In this document: one piece after another, positions 16,038 to 25,255 of the stretch | How the letters are laid out: each line of letters starts with the position of its first letter | How positions within the stretch are numbered: the stretch's first letter is position 1 | Assembly (NCBI GenBank): GCA_946401715.1 | Contig: CAMIVF010000003.1 | Location: forward strand, 1-36,258 | Source: an uncultured Clostridia bacterium | GTDB lineage: Bacteria; Bacillota; Clostridia; Lachnospirales; Lachnospiraceae | Direction: 5' to 3' | Length of the DNA: 36,258 nucleotides | Translations under genes and position numbers: made by a program | The notes under the pieces: generated by a model | The model's input: only the letters and a program-made list of their open reading frames with translations | Database searches by the model: none | What the model was told of the DNA's origin: nothing

Positions 16038-17434
16038 CAGCAATACCTCCTGAGGGGACATTCTCCGGTCATCAGGGCAGAAGACGCACGGCGCTCTTTG
16101 CACGGCGCACTGTCCCAGATCCTGTTCCAGTCATCCTGAAGCATGCTGCCGAGCGGCTGTCCGGAGAGCCAGCTCTGGCAAGGAATCACATTTCCGCCGG
16201 GCGTAACTGCCATATTGGAGAGGCAGGCGCCGCAGGATGGGGAAGGAATATTCAGCTCTTCAAACACCGTCTCGTCCAGCCAGCCCGGGGAGGTGAAGGC
16301 GATCTCCATACCGTTCTGATGACAGAAAGATACCGCCTGGCGAAGAATATCCTCCAGCTCTTCCTTTTTCAGCTGCAGCGCCTCGGACGCGGGAGTCACT
16401 GCGCTTCCCGTGGTGATCAGGCCGGAACACGTCACATAGATCACGCCGAGCCGGTGCAGAAGCTCCAGCGTTTTTACATAATCCCGATTGAGTGTGCACA
16501 GGGGCGTATTGATGCTCACCGACAGATTCTGCGCAAGCGCGTTCTGAATCCCGGCAAAGGTCTCCTCATACCGGTCGGCGCCGACCAGGCGGTTATGCAC
16601 CGCGGGATCGGCAGAGTAGAATGTGATCTGTACACTGTCCAGCTCTGCCTCGCGAAGCTTCCTGCAGTAGTCAGACGTCAGCCTGATTCCGTTCGTGTTG
16701 AGGCGGGAGATGAACCAGCGGGCGTGAGAGATGAGCTCGATCAGGTCCTCCCGCATCGTAGGCTCCCCACCCGTGAATGTCACCTGTGGAATACCGGCAC
16801 TGCGGCAAAGATCCAGAATCTTCTTCCAGTCATCGGCAGACAGCTCCTCTTCACCGGACAGCGTCTGGCCTGCGGCATAGCAGTGTACGCATCTTTGATT
16901 GCAGTGCCATGCACCGTCTTTTGTCATGGCGCTGACCATCAGATCCATCCTGTGAGGTGCCTTCATGAACGGCGCATAATCACCGATGCTCATGTACTGC
17001 ACCCTGGCGGTGACTTCCTCGCGGTAAGCGATCTGCCGGATCGTCGTGTAGATTGTCTGGATATACTTCCGTATCCGTTTCAGGGAAAGGACAGGCAGAA
17101 TCCGGTGTACATTGCCGGCGGTCTTGTCCAGGATCTTCTGAATGTCTGTCTGGTCGATCTGCATGCCATCATAGTGATTCGTCTCACGGATGAGTTCTGC
17201 CAGAATCACTGCCCAGATGAAATTGACCGGCAGGATATCCGAACCGTTGATGATGGCAACGCTGGGGCCGAATGCAGCTTCCTCTGCCTTCGGAGGAATC
17301 AGATGGACACGGATGGCTCCGGGTCCGTCAGGGTTCAGGGTCGTGTGAAGAACCTCACTGAAGGCAGAAGCCATGTAGGCTTTCAGACTGCGTACCGTCC
17401 TGGTACTGCGAAATATTACGGGTATGTTGGTCAT
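16037..17434 (-). CDS. Radical SAM protein with SPASM-like C-terminal Cys cluster
   Basis: CNQRCVHCYA (CxxxCxxC), VTFTGGEPTMREDL, C-terminal CGACLSNMAVTPGGNVIPCQSW...CPLRRYC; start at 17434 with AGAAAGGA SD. Confidence 0.92.
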   Translation of the reverse strand: MTNIPVIFRSTRTVRSLKAYMASAFSEVLHTTLNPDGPGAIRVHLIPPKAEEAAFGPSVAIINGSDILPVNFIWAVILAELIRETNHYDGMQIDQTDIQKILDKTAGNVHRILPVLSLKRIRKYIQTIYTTIRQIAYREEVTARVQYMSIGDYAPFMKAPHRMDLMVSAMTKDGAWHCNQRCVHCYAAGQTLSGEEELSADDWKKILDLCRSAGIPQVTFTGGEPTMREDLIELISHARWFISRLNTNGIRLTSDYCRKLREAELDSVQITFYSADPAVHNRLVGADRYEETFAGIQNALAQNLSVSINTPLCTLNRDYVKTLELLHRLGVIYVTCSGLITTGSAVTPASEALQLKKEELEDILRQAVSFCHQNGMEIAFTSPGWLDETVFEELNIPSPSCGACLSNMAVTPGGNVIPCQSWLSGQPLGSMLQDDWNRIWDSAPCKERRASSALMTGECPLRRYC

Positions 17435-17523
17435 TGCATCCTTTCTGCACCATAGCCGGTGCTGACTGCTGTTGATATGCGTTTTCATTCTGTCACTGCC
17501 GGCGGAGCCAGACATATTATGAT

Positions 17524-17554
17524 GTTGGGGTCAAAAGTACCTTTTGCCCCCAAC
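17524..17554. repeat. Dispersed palindromic repeat, copy 2
   Basis: GTTGGGGTCAAAAGTACCTTTTGCCCCCAAC identical to 3026-3056; flanked by TATGAT direct repeats (17518-17523 and 17555-17560). Confidence 0.85.
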
Positions 17555-17637
17555 TATGATGTACGGATCGCTCCGTTGCTTCGCAACTCCCGCGCTCCTC
17601 GGCCACTCCGCAATGCAGGGTATACCGGGCATCCCGG

Positions 17638-18462
17638 TCAGAAGCAGTAGGAAAAACCGGAAGCAAACTGCTCAATCCGCCCGCCCAGGACAGCTTTCAG
17701 TACACTGAAAGCATGATCTCCCGTACAATGGCCTGTAAAGATATGGCTGATAGAAGTTTGCTTTATTTCCTCGCAGAGAACGTCCAGCTCCTGATCCGTC
17801 AGATTGAAAAGATGCAGCCCGCCCACATACGCATAGATGTCATTCCTGCCGAGCATTTCCCGAATATCCGCAAGAATATTTGCCATACCGGTGTGGGAGC
17901 AGCTGTTCAGGACGATCAGGCCCTTCCCGGTATCAATCACCAGGCTCTGTTCGTGCGAGAAATCATCCGGCGTGCACCTTCCGTTACGGATGGTATACAG
18001 ATTGTTTCTCAGGGCGATCGATGAATAATCCGCCTTCCGGTGGGGAATCAGCCAGATTCCCTCCGCGATCTTATAAACACCTTTTATATACTGGATCCGG
18101 TTCTCATATGCGGCAAGAATGCCTCTGCGGATCCCGATATACTTCTGTACCCCTTCCTTTATGCCGTAGCAGTTTTCACAGGCTCCTTCCCGCACGAAAA
18201 ACGGTGCTGTCCGGTTCAATTCAAAGAAGGTGTCCATTCCGTCTGCATGGTCATAATGTGCATGGGAAAGGACACCGGCCCCGACCTCTGAAAGATCGAT
18301 TCCAAGTCTTTCAGCGTTTTGCGCAAAAAGAGAGCCTGCGCCGGTATCCAGCAGTATTTTCCTGTCATCAGCAGTGATCAGAATGCTGAGTCCCCATTCT
18401 CCGGGCAACTCTTCGGCTGCAATGTTATCGGTCAGAACTGTCATTTCTACTTTTCCAGGCAT
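17638..18462 (-). CDS. MBL-fold metallo-hydrolase
   Basis: LLDTGAG, LSHAHYDHADGM, NSCSHTGMANIL, FTGHCTGDHAF motifs; GGAGAGAG SD. Confidence 0.92.
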   Translation of the reverse strand: MPGKVEMTVLTDNIAAEELPGEWGLSILITADDRKILLDTGAGSLFAQNAERLGIDLSEVGAGVLSHAHYDHADGMDTFFELNRTAPFFVREGACENCYGIKEGVQKYIGIRRGILAAYENRIQYIKGVYKIAEGIWLIPHRKADYSSIALRNNLYTIRNGRCTPDDFSHEQSLVIDTGKGLIVLNSCSHTGMANILADIREMLGRNDIYAYVGGLHLFNLTDQELDVLCEEIKQTSISHIFTGHCTGDHAFSVLKAVLGGRIEQFASGFSYCF

Positions 18463-18636
18463 AGCGCTCTCTCCGTTGTCTTTACCCTTATTTATGAATG
18501 AAGGGCATCGTCTTTCTCTTTTTCATTGCATGTCACTGCCGTGCTTCTTCCTCTGTTTCCGCCTCACTGCAAAGGTCATTCTGCAGCAAAGCACCAGGCA
18601 GAGTAACCCTGCCGGCGGCAGATTTGAATCACTCCG

Positions 18637-19218
18637 TCAGGAAACCAGGTATTTCCTCAACGCACTCAATCCGCCGGCCGGCACACAGAAACGTTCCCGG
18701 CTATGCTGAATCTCGTCCCATACCTCGTCCAGGTCAAACCATCGCACTTCATCCACTTCCGATTCCTGAAGTTTCAGAGAACCAATCTCCACCGGCCCGG
18801 AATAGACATAGACGCTTGTCACTTCATTATCCCGGAACAGATGCCCGTGGAATTCCTTCTCATACTGGATGCGGAAAGTACCGGCATAGTGCAGCTGCTC
18901 CGGCTGCGCGTCAATCCCGAGTTCTTCGTTCAATTCCCGCAGTGCTGATGGAACAGGCTCTTCCCCGGCCGGAATATGGCCGGCAGAAGAAGTATCATAC
19001 AATCCAGGAAAAGACTCCTTTTCCATACTGCGTTTCTGAAGCAGGATATCATATCCTTGATCAGAAGGTCTTATCACCCATACATGCGCAGTACGATGCA
19101 GGATGCCCTCGCGGTGGGCTTTGCTGCGCGAGACGGTTTCTCCTGTCGGGGTGCCGTCTTCATCTACAATATCAAGATATTCCATGTCTTCCGGAATCAT
19201 TCGGATTGTTGTCTGCAT
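18637..19218 (-). CDS. NUDIX hydrolase
   Basis: Nudix box GHIPAGEEPVPSALRELNEELGI; start at 19218 preceded by GGAGAGAATATC. Confidence 0.93.
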   Translation of the reverse strand: MQTTIRMIPEDMEYLDIVDEDGTPTGETVSRSKAHREGILHRTAHVWVIRPSDQGYDILLQKRSMEKESFPGLYDTSSAGHIPAGEEPVPSALRELNEELGIDAQPEQLHYAGTFRIQYEKEFHGHLFRDNEVTSVYVYSGPVEIGSLKLQESEVDEVRWFDLDEVWDEIQHSRERFCVPAGGLSALRKYLVS

Positions 19219-19240
19219 GATATTCTCTCCGTTTCCCGCA

Positions 19241-20107
19241 TCACACACGAAGGGGAATCTGCTGCCGGACGGCATCAACAAGACTCAGATCGACCGTGGT
19301 ACTGAGAAGTCCTTCTTCTTCTCCGAGTTCACTCAGGATCCGTCCCCACGGATCAGTCAGGATGCTGTGCCCGTACGCCACATAGGACGCTTTGCTGTCT
19401 CTGGCAGGAGAACACCCCAGCATGAAGATCTGCTGGTCCAGGGCACGGCTTCTGAAGAGGATCTCCCAGTGTGCAGGTCCGGTTGTCATGTTGAACGCGC
19501 CAGGCACAAAAACCATCCGTACGCCTTCTTCTCTCATCTTCAGGAACATTTCCGGAAAACGGATGTCAAAGCAGATGCACACTCCCATCTTCCCGTATTC
19601 CGTATCAAATACAGTTGCTCCTTCCCCTTTTGAGAGTACGTCCGATTCCCTGAAGTACTGCCCGCCCGGCACATCAATATCAAAAAGATGGGCCTTCCTG
19701 TGTTTTCCGATCAGATGCCCCGACCTGTCAAAAACATATGAAGTATTGTACAGTTTCCCGCTCTCATCTGCTTCGGGTACAGATCCGCCGATCAGGTAAC
19801 ACTGGTTCTTCCGCGCAAGCTCCTGAAGAAAGCAAAACACGTCTCCCCCGTCCTTCTGCGCAAAGGCAGGGAAGCAGCTGTTATCATACGGGCATGTGAA
19901 GATCTCCGGAAGCAGTATAAAGTCAGGCTTGTCACCGGTATATCCATCCAGCATCCTTCTGACCTCGTCCATGTTCTGCTCCGGCGTCGGAAAAGATTTC
20001 TTCTGAATGGCAAGTACCTGGAACCTGATCCCGCGTTCTTTGAAAAACTGCTCCGCCTTGCGTGTGTCTGAGCTTTTATTTGTCCCGGAAATCTGTATAT
20101 TCATCAT
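19241..20107 (-). CDS. Carbon-nitrogen hydrolase (nitrilase superfamily) with an ArsC/Spx-like N-terminal extension
   Basis: PDFILLPEIFTCPYD (Glu), GKHRKAHLFDID (Lys), GVCICFDIRFPEMF (Cys); N-terminus IQISGTNKSSDTRKAEQFFKERGIRFQ. Confidence 0.9.
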   Translation of the reverse strand: MMNIQISGTNKSSDTRKAEQFFKERGIRFQVLAIQKKSFPTPEQNMDEVRRMLDGYTGDKPDFILLPEIFTCPYDNSCFPAFAQKDGGDVFCFLQELARKNQCYLIGGSVPEADESGKLYNTSYVFDRSGHLIGKHRKAHLFDIDVPGGQYFRESDVLSKGEGATVFDTEYGKMGVCICFDIRFPEMFLKMREEGVRMVFVPGAFNMTTGPAHWEILFRSRALDQQIFMLGCSPARDSKASYVAYGHSILTDPWGRILSELGEEEGLLSTTVDLSLVDAVRQQIPLRV

Positions 20108-20171
20108 AACTCCAATCAGGTGATCTCTTCCTCTCTGGCTTTTTTCTTTTTTCTCTGTCTCCTCAACTGAT

Positions 20172-20199
20172 CACGCCTCAGGAGAAATCCTGAGGCGTG
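20172..20199. repeat. Perfect 12-bp hairpin, GAAA loop on + strand
   Basis: CACGCCTCAGGA-GAAA-TCCTGAGGCGTG in the intergenic region; no adjacent T-run on either strand. Confidence 0.75.
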
Positions 20200-20253
20200 G
20201 AGAAGATCGCAGATCCGCAAGCGTACAGAAGAATGAAGCGGATCTTAGTCTGT

Positions 20254-20544
20254 TCAGATTCCGAGCTTTTCCTTCACAGCTTCCATACTGAGACCGCTCT
20301 TTGAGATCGCCTTGAGCAATTCCTTTTCTTCTTTCGCCTTAGCAGCTTTTTTTGCCTTCGCTTCTTTTGCTCTTTCTGCTTTCTTCGCAGCGTTCTTCAG
20401 ATCGTCCAGTTCTTTTCTTAATTCGTTCTCAGCCACTTTCAAAGCCTCGATCTTTGCAACCAGTTTCGCCTGTCCTTCGAGGTTCGCCGCAATCTTTGCT
20501 CTCAGTGATTCTTCTTTTGTTGCTCTTGGTTTTCTTTCTGCCAT
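20254..20544 (-). CDS. Small Lys/Ala/Glu-rich coiled-coil protein
   Basis: 96 aa MAERKPRATKEESLRAKIAANLEGQAKLVAKIEALKVAENELRKELDDLK...KSGLSMEAVKEKLGI; SD-like GAGAGGAG. Confidence 0.75.
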   Translation of the reverse strand: MAERKPRATKEESLRAKIAANLEGQAKLVAKIEALKVAENELRKELDDLKNAAKKAERAKEAKAKKAAKAKEEKELLKAISKSGLSMEAVKEKLGI

Positions 20545-20793
20545 AATAACTCCTCTCTTTTATATTCTGCCAAACGGTATAACTGGTTTTATGATATAAG
20601 ACTATATCATACTCTTTTCATTTATAATATCTTTTTTGTATAAAAAGGGATGATGGCGAAGACAATCCGATTCTTTATAATTCATGTCTGTCTCTCCTTC
20701 TTCTTCCTTGCTTCTGTTATGTTCCAGGATTCTTTCTTCGGGGTAAATGGTATTTCCCTTTCTGCGGGATCCCGACAGGACGGGCGGCAGCCA

Positions 20794-22050
20794 TCAGATA
20801 TCCACTTTTGTCGTTCCGCCCAGGAAAGTCGGAAGGCTCTTTCCGGTTTTTTTCCAATAACGGTATTCAGCAGTCGCCGTGAAAAGAACGTCTCCGGACG
20901 AATTCAATGCAGTCTCAAAGGAATCCTGGATCACATTGATGATGTAGCCCACGCCAACCATTGCCATAGCTGTATCCTGCTGAATGCCGAAAAGAGAGCA
21001 TGCCATCGGAATCAGCAGCAGAGAGCCTCCTGCCACGCCGGAAGTGCCGCAGGCTGCCAGTGTGGCAAGCAGGGAAAGCACGATGGCGGAAGCAACGTCT
21101 ACATGAATCCCCACTGTATTGGCCGCCGTCATCGTCATAATCGTGATTACGACCGCTGCACCGTCCATATTGATCGTCGAGCCCAGAGGGATGGAAACCG
21201 AATAGATGTCCCTGTCCAGGCCAAGCTTCTCACACAGTGCCATGTTAACCGGAATGTTGGCTGCGGAAGACCGCATGAAGAATGCCATAAACGCACTCTC
21301 CCTCAGGCAGCGGAACACCAGCGGATAAGGATTGGCATGGATGGAAAGAAAAACAAGGATCGGATTCAGGATCAGGGACACGACCAGCATCGTTCCCACC
21401 AGAAGAAGCAGAAGCTTCCCATAATCGATAAAGATTGACAGACCGCTCTCTGAGATGGTCTCATAGATCAGGCCCATGATTCCGAAAGGCGCAAGGGCAA
21501 TAATCCAGCTCACCAGCATGGAAACCGCATCCGCCAGATCCGCGATGACCTTTCTGGTTTCTTTTGCGGCAACCTTCTTGAAGATGATGCCCAGAAGCAC
21601 TGCCCAGAACAGAATGCTGATATAATTGGCGCTTCCGAGAGAAGCTACCGGGTTTCCTACCATGGAAACGATCAGGTTCTGAAGAACCTCACCAACTCCG
21701 GAGGGCGCGGCACTCACATCTGCACTCCCCGCGAGTTTCACCGTAAGCGGGAAAAGAAAGCTCGCCGCTACTGCGACAATGCCCGCCAGCAGCGTGGACA
21801 GCAGATACAGAAAAATAACAAACCCGAACCGGTTGTCAAAACCCGTGGTTCCCTGCGTAAGAGATGAAATGACCAGCACGAATACAAGGATGGGCGCAAT
21901 CGCTTTGAGTGCGCCGACAAAGATGGTTCCGAACAAAGGAATCACTGGCAGGCCTGGTATGATCAGCCCAAGAACCGTTCCGATTACAAGGCCGATAATG
22001 ATGCGCAGAATCAAACTTGTTTCATTGTATTTCCGAATCAGATTACCCAT
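20794..22050 (-). CDS. sstT: Serine/threonine:Na+ symporter (DAACS family)
   Basis: 418 aa; FGTIFVGALKAIAPILVFVLVISSL, FFMRSSAANIPVNMALCEKLGL, PLGSTINMDGAAVVITIMTMTAANT motifs. Confidence 0.95.
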   Translation of the reverse strand: MGNLIRKYNETSLILRIIIGLVIGTVLGLIIPGLPVIPLFGTIFVGALKAIAPILVFVLVISSLTQGTTGFDNRFGFVIFLYLLSTLLAGIVAVAASFLFPLTVKLAGSADVSAAPSGVGEVLQNLIVSMVGNPVASLGSANYISILFWAVLLGIIFKKVAAKETRKVIADLADAVSMLVSWIIALAPFGIMGLIYETISESGLSIFIDYGKLLLLLVGTMLVVSLILNPILVFLSIHANPYPLVFRCLRESAFMAFFMRSSAANIPVNMALCEKLGLDRDIYSVSIPLGSTINMDGAAVVITIMTMTAANTVGIHVDVASAIVLSLLATLAACGTSGVAGGSLLLIPMACSLFGIQQDTAMAMVGVGYIINVIQDSFETALNSSGDVLFTATAEYRYWKKTGKSLPTFLGGTTKVDI

Positions 22051-22092
22051 AAACTTACCTCTTTCACTTCATGTATTGATCAAGCCTGCTGT

Positions 22093-23028
22093 TTACATCA
22101 AAAGATCAGCATATGTCTGCGCTTCAGCAAGCAGTTCCTGTTCTGTATAAGAAGATGCAAGGCAGCCTTCTCTGGTCACGCATTTCCCTCCTGTCAGGTT
22201 CCCGAAAAGAACCGCCTCAGCGACATCATAGCCATGATAGATTCCATACAGGTATCCTGCAAGAAAGGCATCACCGGCTCCGGTGGAATCGACTGCCGCG
22301 ATTCCGGGAATGACCGGAATCTTCCGGAATTGTCCCTGCTGATAGATCAGGCAGCCTTCTGAATCAAGCTTGATGATAACGGTCTCCAGATATTCCGCCA
22401 GAACCCTGGCTGCCTCCTCAGGCGTACTGCGTCCGGTAATCTTCAGCGCTTCTCTCCTGTTTGGCGTATAGTAATCTGCCAGCTTCAGCAGATGTGCGCA
22501 TGACGCAAGGGAAAGGGTATCACTCCAGCCCATATCCAGGGCGATCCGGCTTCCCTCTCTTTTCAGCTGTTCATAGACCTCCGGATAAGCGGTATCCATC
22601 ATACAGATCCCGGCACCCTGAGAGGATTCATAGATCTTCCGTGCGGTTTCTTCTGTTTTCCTGATCCCGTCTGAGTAGGAGATAAATGTTCTGTCCCCGG
22701 GCGTGACTGCGACAGAGCTGATATTAACGGGTATGCCATCGGTTCCCTGACATAGATTGTATATTTCTATGTTTTCTTTTTCCAATTCCAAGGCAGCAAA
22801 CCGGGAGAAGAAGTCCTCTCCCAGTCCGGTCTGCAGCCGGACCGGTATCCCGAGCCGGCTCAGAAGCACCAGCGTTCCCGGCGCTCCCCCGCCCAGCATC
22901 ATGGAGAACCTGTTTCCGTATAGTTCTTCTCCCTCCGACGGAATTCTGGGAATCCCTGCGAAGATCAGGTCGACATTGACCCCGCCGCAGCCTGCTATGA
23001 ATCTTTTCTTTTCGTTATTTCCAGCCAT
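22093..23028 (-). CDS. PfkB family carbohydrate kinase
   Basis: C-terminal DSTGAGDAFLAGYLYG motif, N-terminal GGGAPGTLVLLSRLG; overlaps the 3' end of the GH4 gene. Confidence 0.9.
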   Translation of the reverse strand: MAGNNEKKRFIAGCGGVNVDLIFAGIPRIPSEGEELYGNRFSMMLGGGAPGTLVLLSRLGIPVRLQTGLGEDFFSRFAALELEKENIEIYNLCQGTDGIPVNISSVAVTPGDRTFISYSDGIRKTEETARKIYESSQGAGICMMDTAYPEVYEQLKREGSRIALDMGWSDTLSLASCAHLLKLADYYTPNRREALKITGRSTPEEAARVLAEYLETVIIKLDSEGCLIYQQGQFRKIPVIPGIAAVDSTGAGDAFLAGYLYGIYHGYDVAEAVLFGNLTGGKCVTREGCLASSYTEQELLAEAQTYADLLM

Positions 23029-24388
23029 CGATATATCCGCCATTCAGTGTGATAAACTGATCCACCAGCTTCACTGCGAGAGAATAGGAATTCACCAGCG
23101 GGTGCAGTGTCAGACAGTCTACTGCAGCCGCACGGCTCCGCTCCCGGATCGCTCTGGAAGCAAGACGCTCATAGGATTTTACCCTGCGGATCAGTTCGAG
23201 GGCACGCTCATCCGGATCCGGAACGGCATGAGGAATACAGCCATCCCGGGTGATATCACAGGTAATCTCAACGATATCGTCGTCCAGCAGCGTCGGAATG
23301 GCACCCAGATTAGGCGCACACAGGATCATACTGCCTTTCTCGCCGGATTCCGCTATATCAATAAAGCGGAGCGCAACACCTGCATAGCCCCCGTCATCCT
23401 CGGAGAAAACGTCAAACTTCCATGCCTTGTTCCTGCGAATACCGGTTTCATTCGCCATATAGGCATCTTCCCGGCGGCCGTACCATTTCTCGAACACGGC
23501 AAGGCAGCCCTCAAAATCATGATCGAGGTCCATCTTCTCCAGTTCAGCGGTCATCTCCCGGTTGATTTCCTCAATCACCTCCCCCCGCGTCTGCGGGGCA
23601 TGGAGGATGTTTTCCAACGCCTTTTCCCTGTAATAGAAATAATACAGATATTCATTCAGTACCATGCCCATGTGCGCCAGAAGCTCCGGCTCAAAAAAGC
23701 GCAGATCCGTCTCGGTATAGGCATCCCTGCGTCTGATCAGTTCAGGCAGGATGTCCTTTCCGTCCAGCAGAATCTGCCGGAAAAAGGACAAATGGTTCAG
23801 ACCATAGCACTCTCCTGTCATCCGCTGCGCAGGCACACCGTAAAGATCAGCAAACTGGTGCAGCATGCCGCTTGGCGCGTCACAGATCCCGTAGGTAAAA
23901 TCATATCCCATGTCACGAAGCGTCTGCGATACCACACCGGCCGGATTGGTGAAGTTGAACACTTTGACCGAAGGCTTTGACACCTTCCGGACCAGATCGC
24001 AGATCTTCGCAAGCGCCGGGACAGAACGCATGGCAAACGACAGGCCTGCCGCTCCTGTTGTCTCCTGTCCGATCACACCAGCCGCAAGCGCGATCCGCTC
24101 TTCCCGTACACGCATATGATCACCGCCGACCCGGATTGTCGTGATGACGTAATCGGCATCCCGGAGTGCTTCCTCCGGATCGGAGGTCAGCCGGAACTGA
24201 AGCTCCGGACAGAGCAGGGCAGACACATGCGCGGCCATCGAACCGTAGATCCGAAGCTTTTTTTCATCATTGTCCATGAAGACCAGCTCCGTAATCTGCA
24301 GCTGCCTGGCTCTCTGCGCGATGCTCTTTGCAAGAAACATGGAGCGGACGCCCCCTCCGCCAATAACTGCCAGTTTCATATGATTCAC
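23015..24388 (-). CDS. Glycoside hydrolase family 4 protein (6-phospho-beta-glucosidase-like)
   Basis: KLAVIGGGGVRS Rossmann start, ADYVITTIRVGG, FNFTNPAGVVSQTL, GICDAPSGM, GLNHLSFF motifs. Confidence 0.9.
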   Translation of the reverse strand: MNHMKLAVIGGGGVRSMFLAKSIAQRARQLQITELVFMDNDEKKLRIYGSMAAHVSALLCPELQFRLTSDPEEALRDADYVITTIRVGGDHMRVREERIALAAGVIGQETTGAAGLSFAMRSVPALAKICDLVRKVSKPSVKVFNFTNPAGVVSQTLRDMGYDFTYGICDAPSGMLHQFADLYGVPAQRMTGECYGLNHLSFFRQILLDGKDILPELIRRRDAYTETDLRFFEPELLAHMGMVLNEYLYYFYYREKALENILHAPQTRGEVIEEINREMTAELEKMDLDHDFEGCLAVFEKWYGRREDAYMANETGIRRNKAWKFDVFSEDDGGYAGVALRFIDIAESGEKGSMILCAPNLGAIPTLLDDDIVEITCDITRDGCIPHAVPDPDERALELIRRVKSYERLASRAIRERSRAAAVDCLTLHPLVNSYSLAVKLVDQFITLNGGYIDGWK

Positions 24389-24397
24389 TCCCTTTCT

Positions 24398-25243
24398 TCA
24401 GCCCTTGACAGAACCGGCAACCAGAGACTGGTTGACCTGCTCCTGGAAAAATGCAAAGATCACGATACTCGGTATCACTGCGATGGTAATCGCTGCAAAC
24501 AGGGCCGTATAATTAAAGCTGAACTGTGCTGTAAAATAGCTGAGTGACAAAGGCAGCGTCCGTGTGGAAACAGAGCTGGTCAGGATGAGCGCAAAGGTGA
24601 ACTCATTCCAGCTTTCCAGAAACGCCAGGACCGCAGCGGATGCCATCCCGCCTTTCGCGCAGGGAATCATGACAAGGAAGAAATTTTTCAGAAATCCCGC
24701 GCCGTCCATCCGCGCCGCCTCTTCCAGTTCATCCGGGATCGCCGAGAAGGTTGAGCGCAGAATCATCAGCGAAACCGGCATACTCAGCGCTATGTAGACT
24801 ATGATCAGCGCTGCCTTGGTGTCATAGAGACCCATCTTTGAGATGACCGTAAACACCGGACTTAAGAGTGCTGTCGTCGGGATCACCATTGACAGGGAAA
24901 GAATCCAGAACAGGATGTTTTTCCCGCGAAACCGCTTCTTGGCAAAAATGTAGCCGGACATGGATAAAAACAGAACGTTCAGCACTGTGGCCGTCACGGA
25001 GATCATCAGGCTGGTTGCGAAAAACTGAAAGATCGGCGCCATCTCAAGCGCCTGCTTGTAACCATCCAGACTGAAGTGTTCCGGAAGGGAAAGACCGCTT
25101 GAAAGGATCTCCTTATTCGTCTTAAAGGAAGACAGAATCACCCAGAGAATCGGGTACAGCGCAACAATCACGGCCAGGATCATCAGAATATACCCGAAGA
25201 TTCTCACCGCCCGCTCTCCCGGTGATAATTTGGCTCTCTTCAT
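24398..25243 (-). CDS. Carbohydrate ABC transporter permease (MalG-like)
   Basis: EEAARMDGAGFLKNFFLVMIPCAKGGMASAAVLAFLESWNEF EAA-loop motif; polytopic. Confidence 0.93.
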   Translation of the reverse strand: MKRAKLSPGERAVRIFGYILMILAVIVALYPILWVILSSFKTNKEILSSGLSLPEHFSLDGYKQALEMAPIFQFFATSLMISVTATVLNVLFLSMSGYIFAKKRFRGKNILFWILSLSMVIPTTALLSPVFTVISKMGLYDTKAALIIVYIALSMPVSLMILRSTFSAIPDELEEAARMDGAGFLKNFFLVMIPCAKGGMASAAVLAFLESWNEFTFALILTSSVSTRTLPLSLSYFTAQFSFNYTALFAAITIAVIPSIVIFAFFQEQVNQSLVAGSVKG

Positions 25244-25255
25244 CGCTGCACCTCC

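Noticed and set aside
16010-17455. 481-aa plus-strand ORF opposite the radical SAM gene
   Set aside because: Antisense shadow: the minus strand carries clear radical SAM/SPASM motifs, while the plus frame has no recognisable domain and unusual composition.
18470-18600. Two tiny overlapping basic peptides on the minus strand (MTFAVRRKQRKKHGSDMQ, MKKRKTMPFIHK)
   Set aside because: Too short, with no strong independent support; could be chance frames in the intergenic region.
22757-23980. 407-aa plus-strand ORF opposite PfkB/GH4
   Set aside because: Covers the complement of two strongly supported genes and has no motif of its own.
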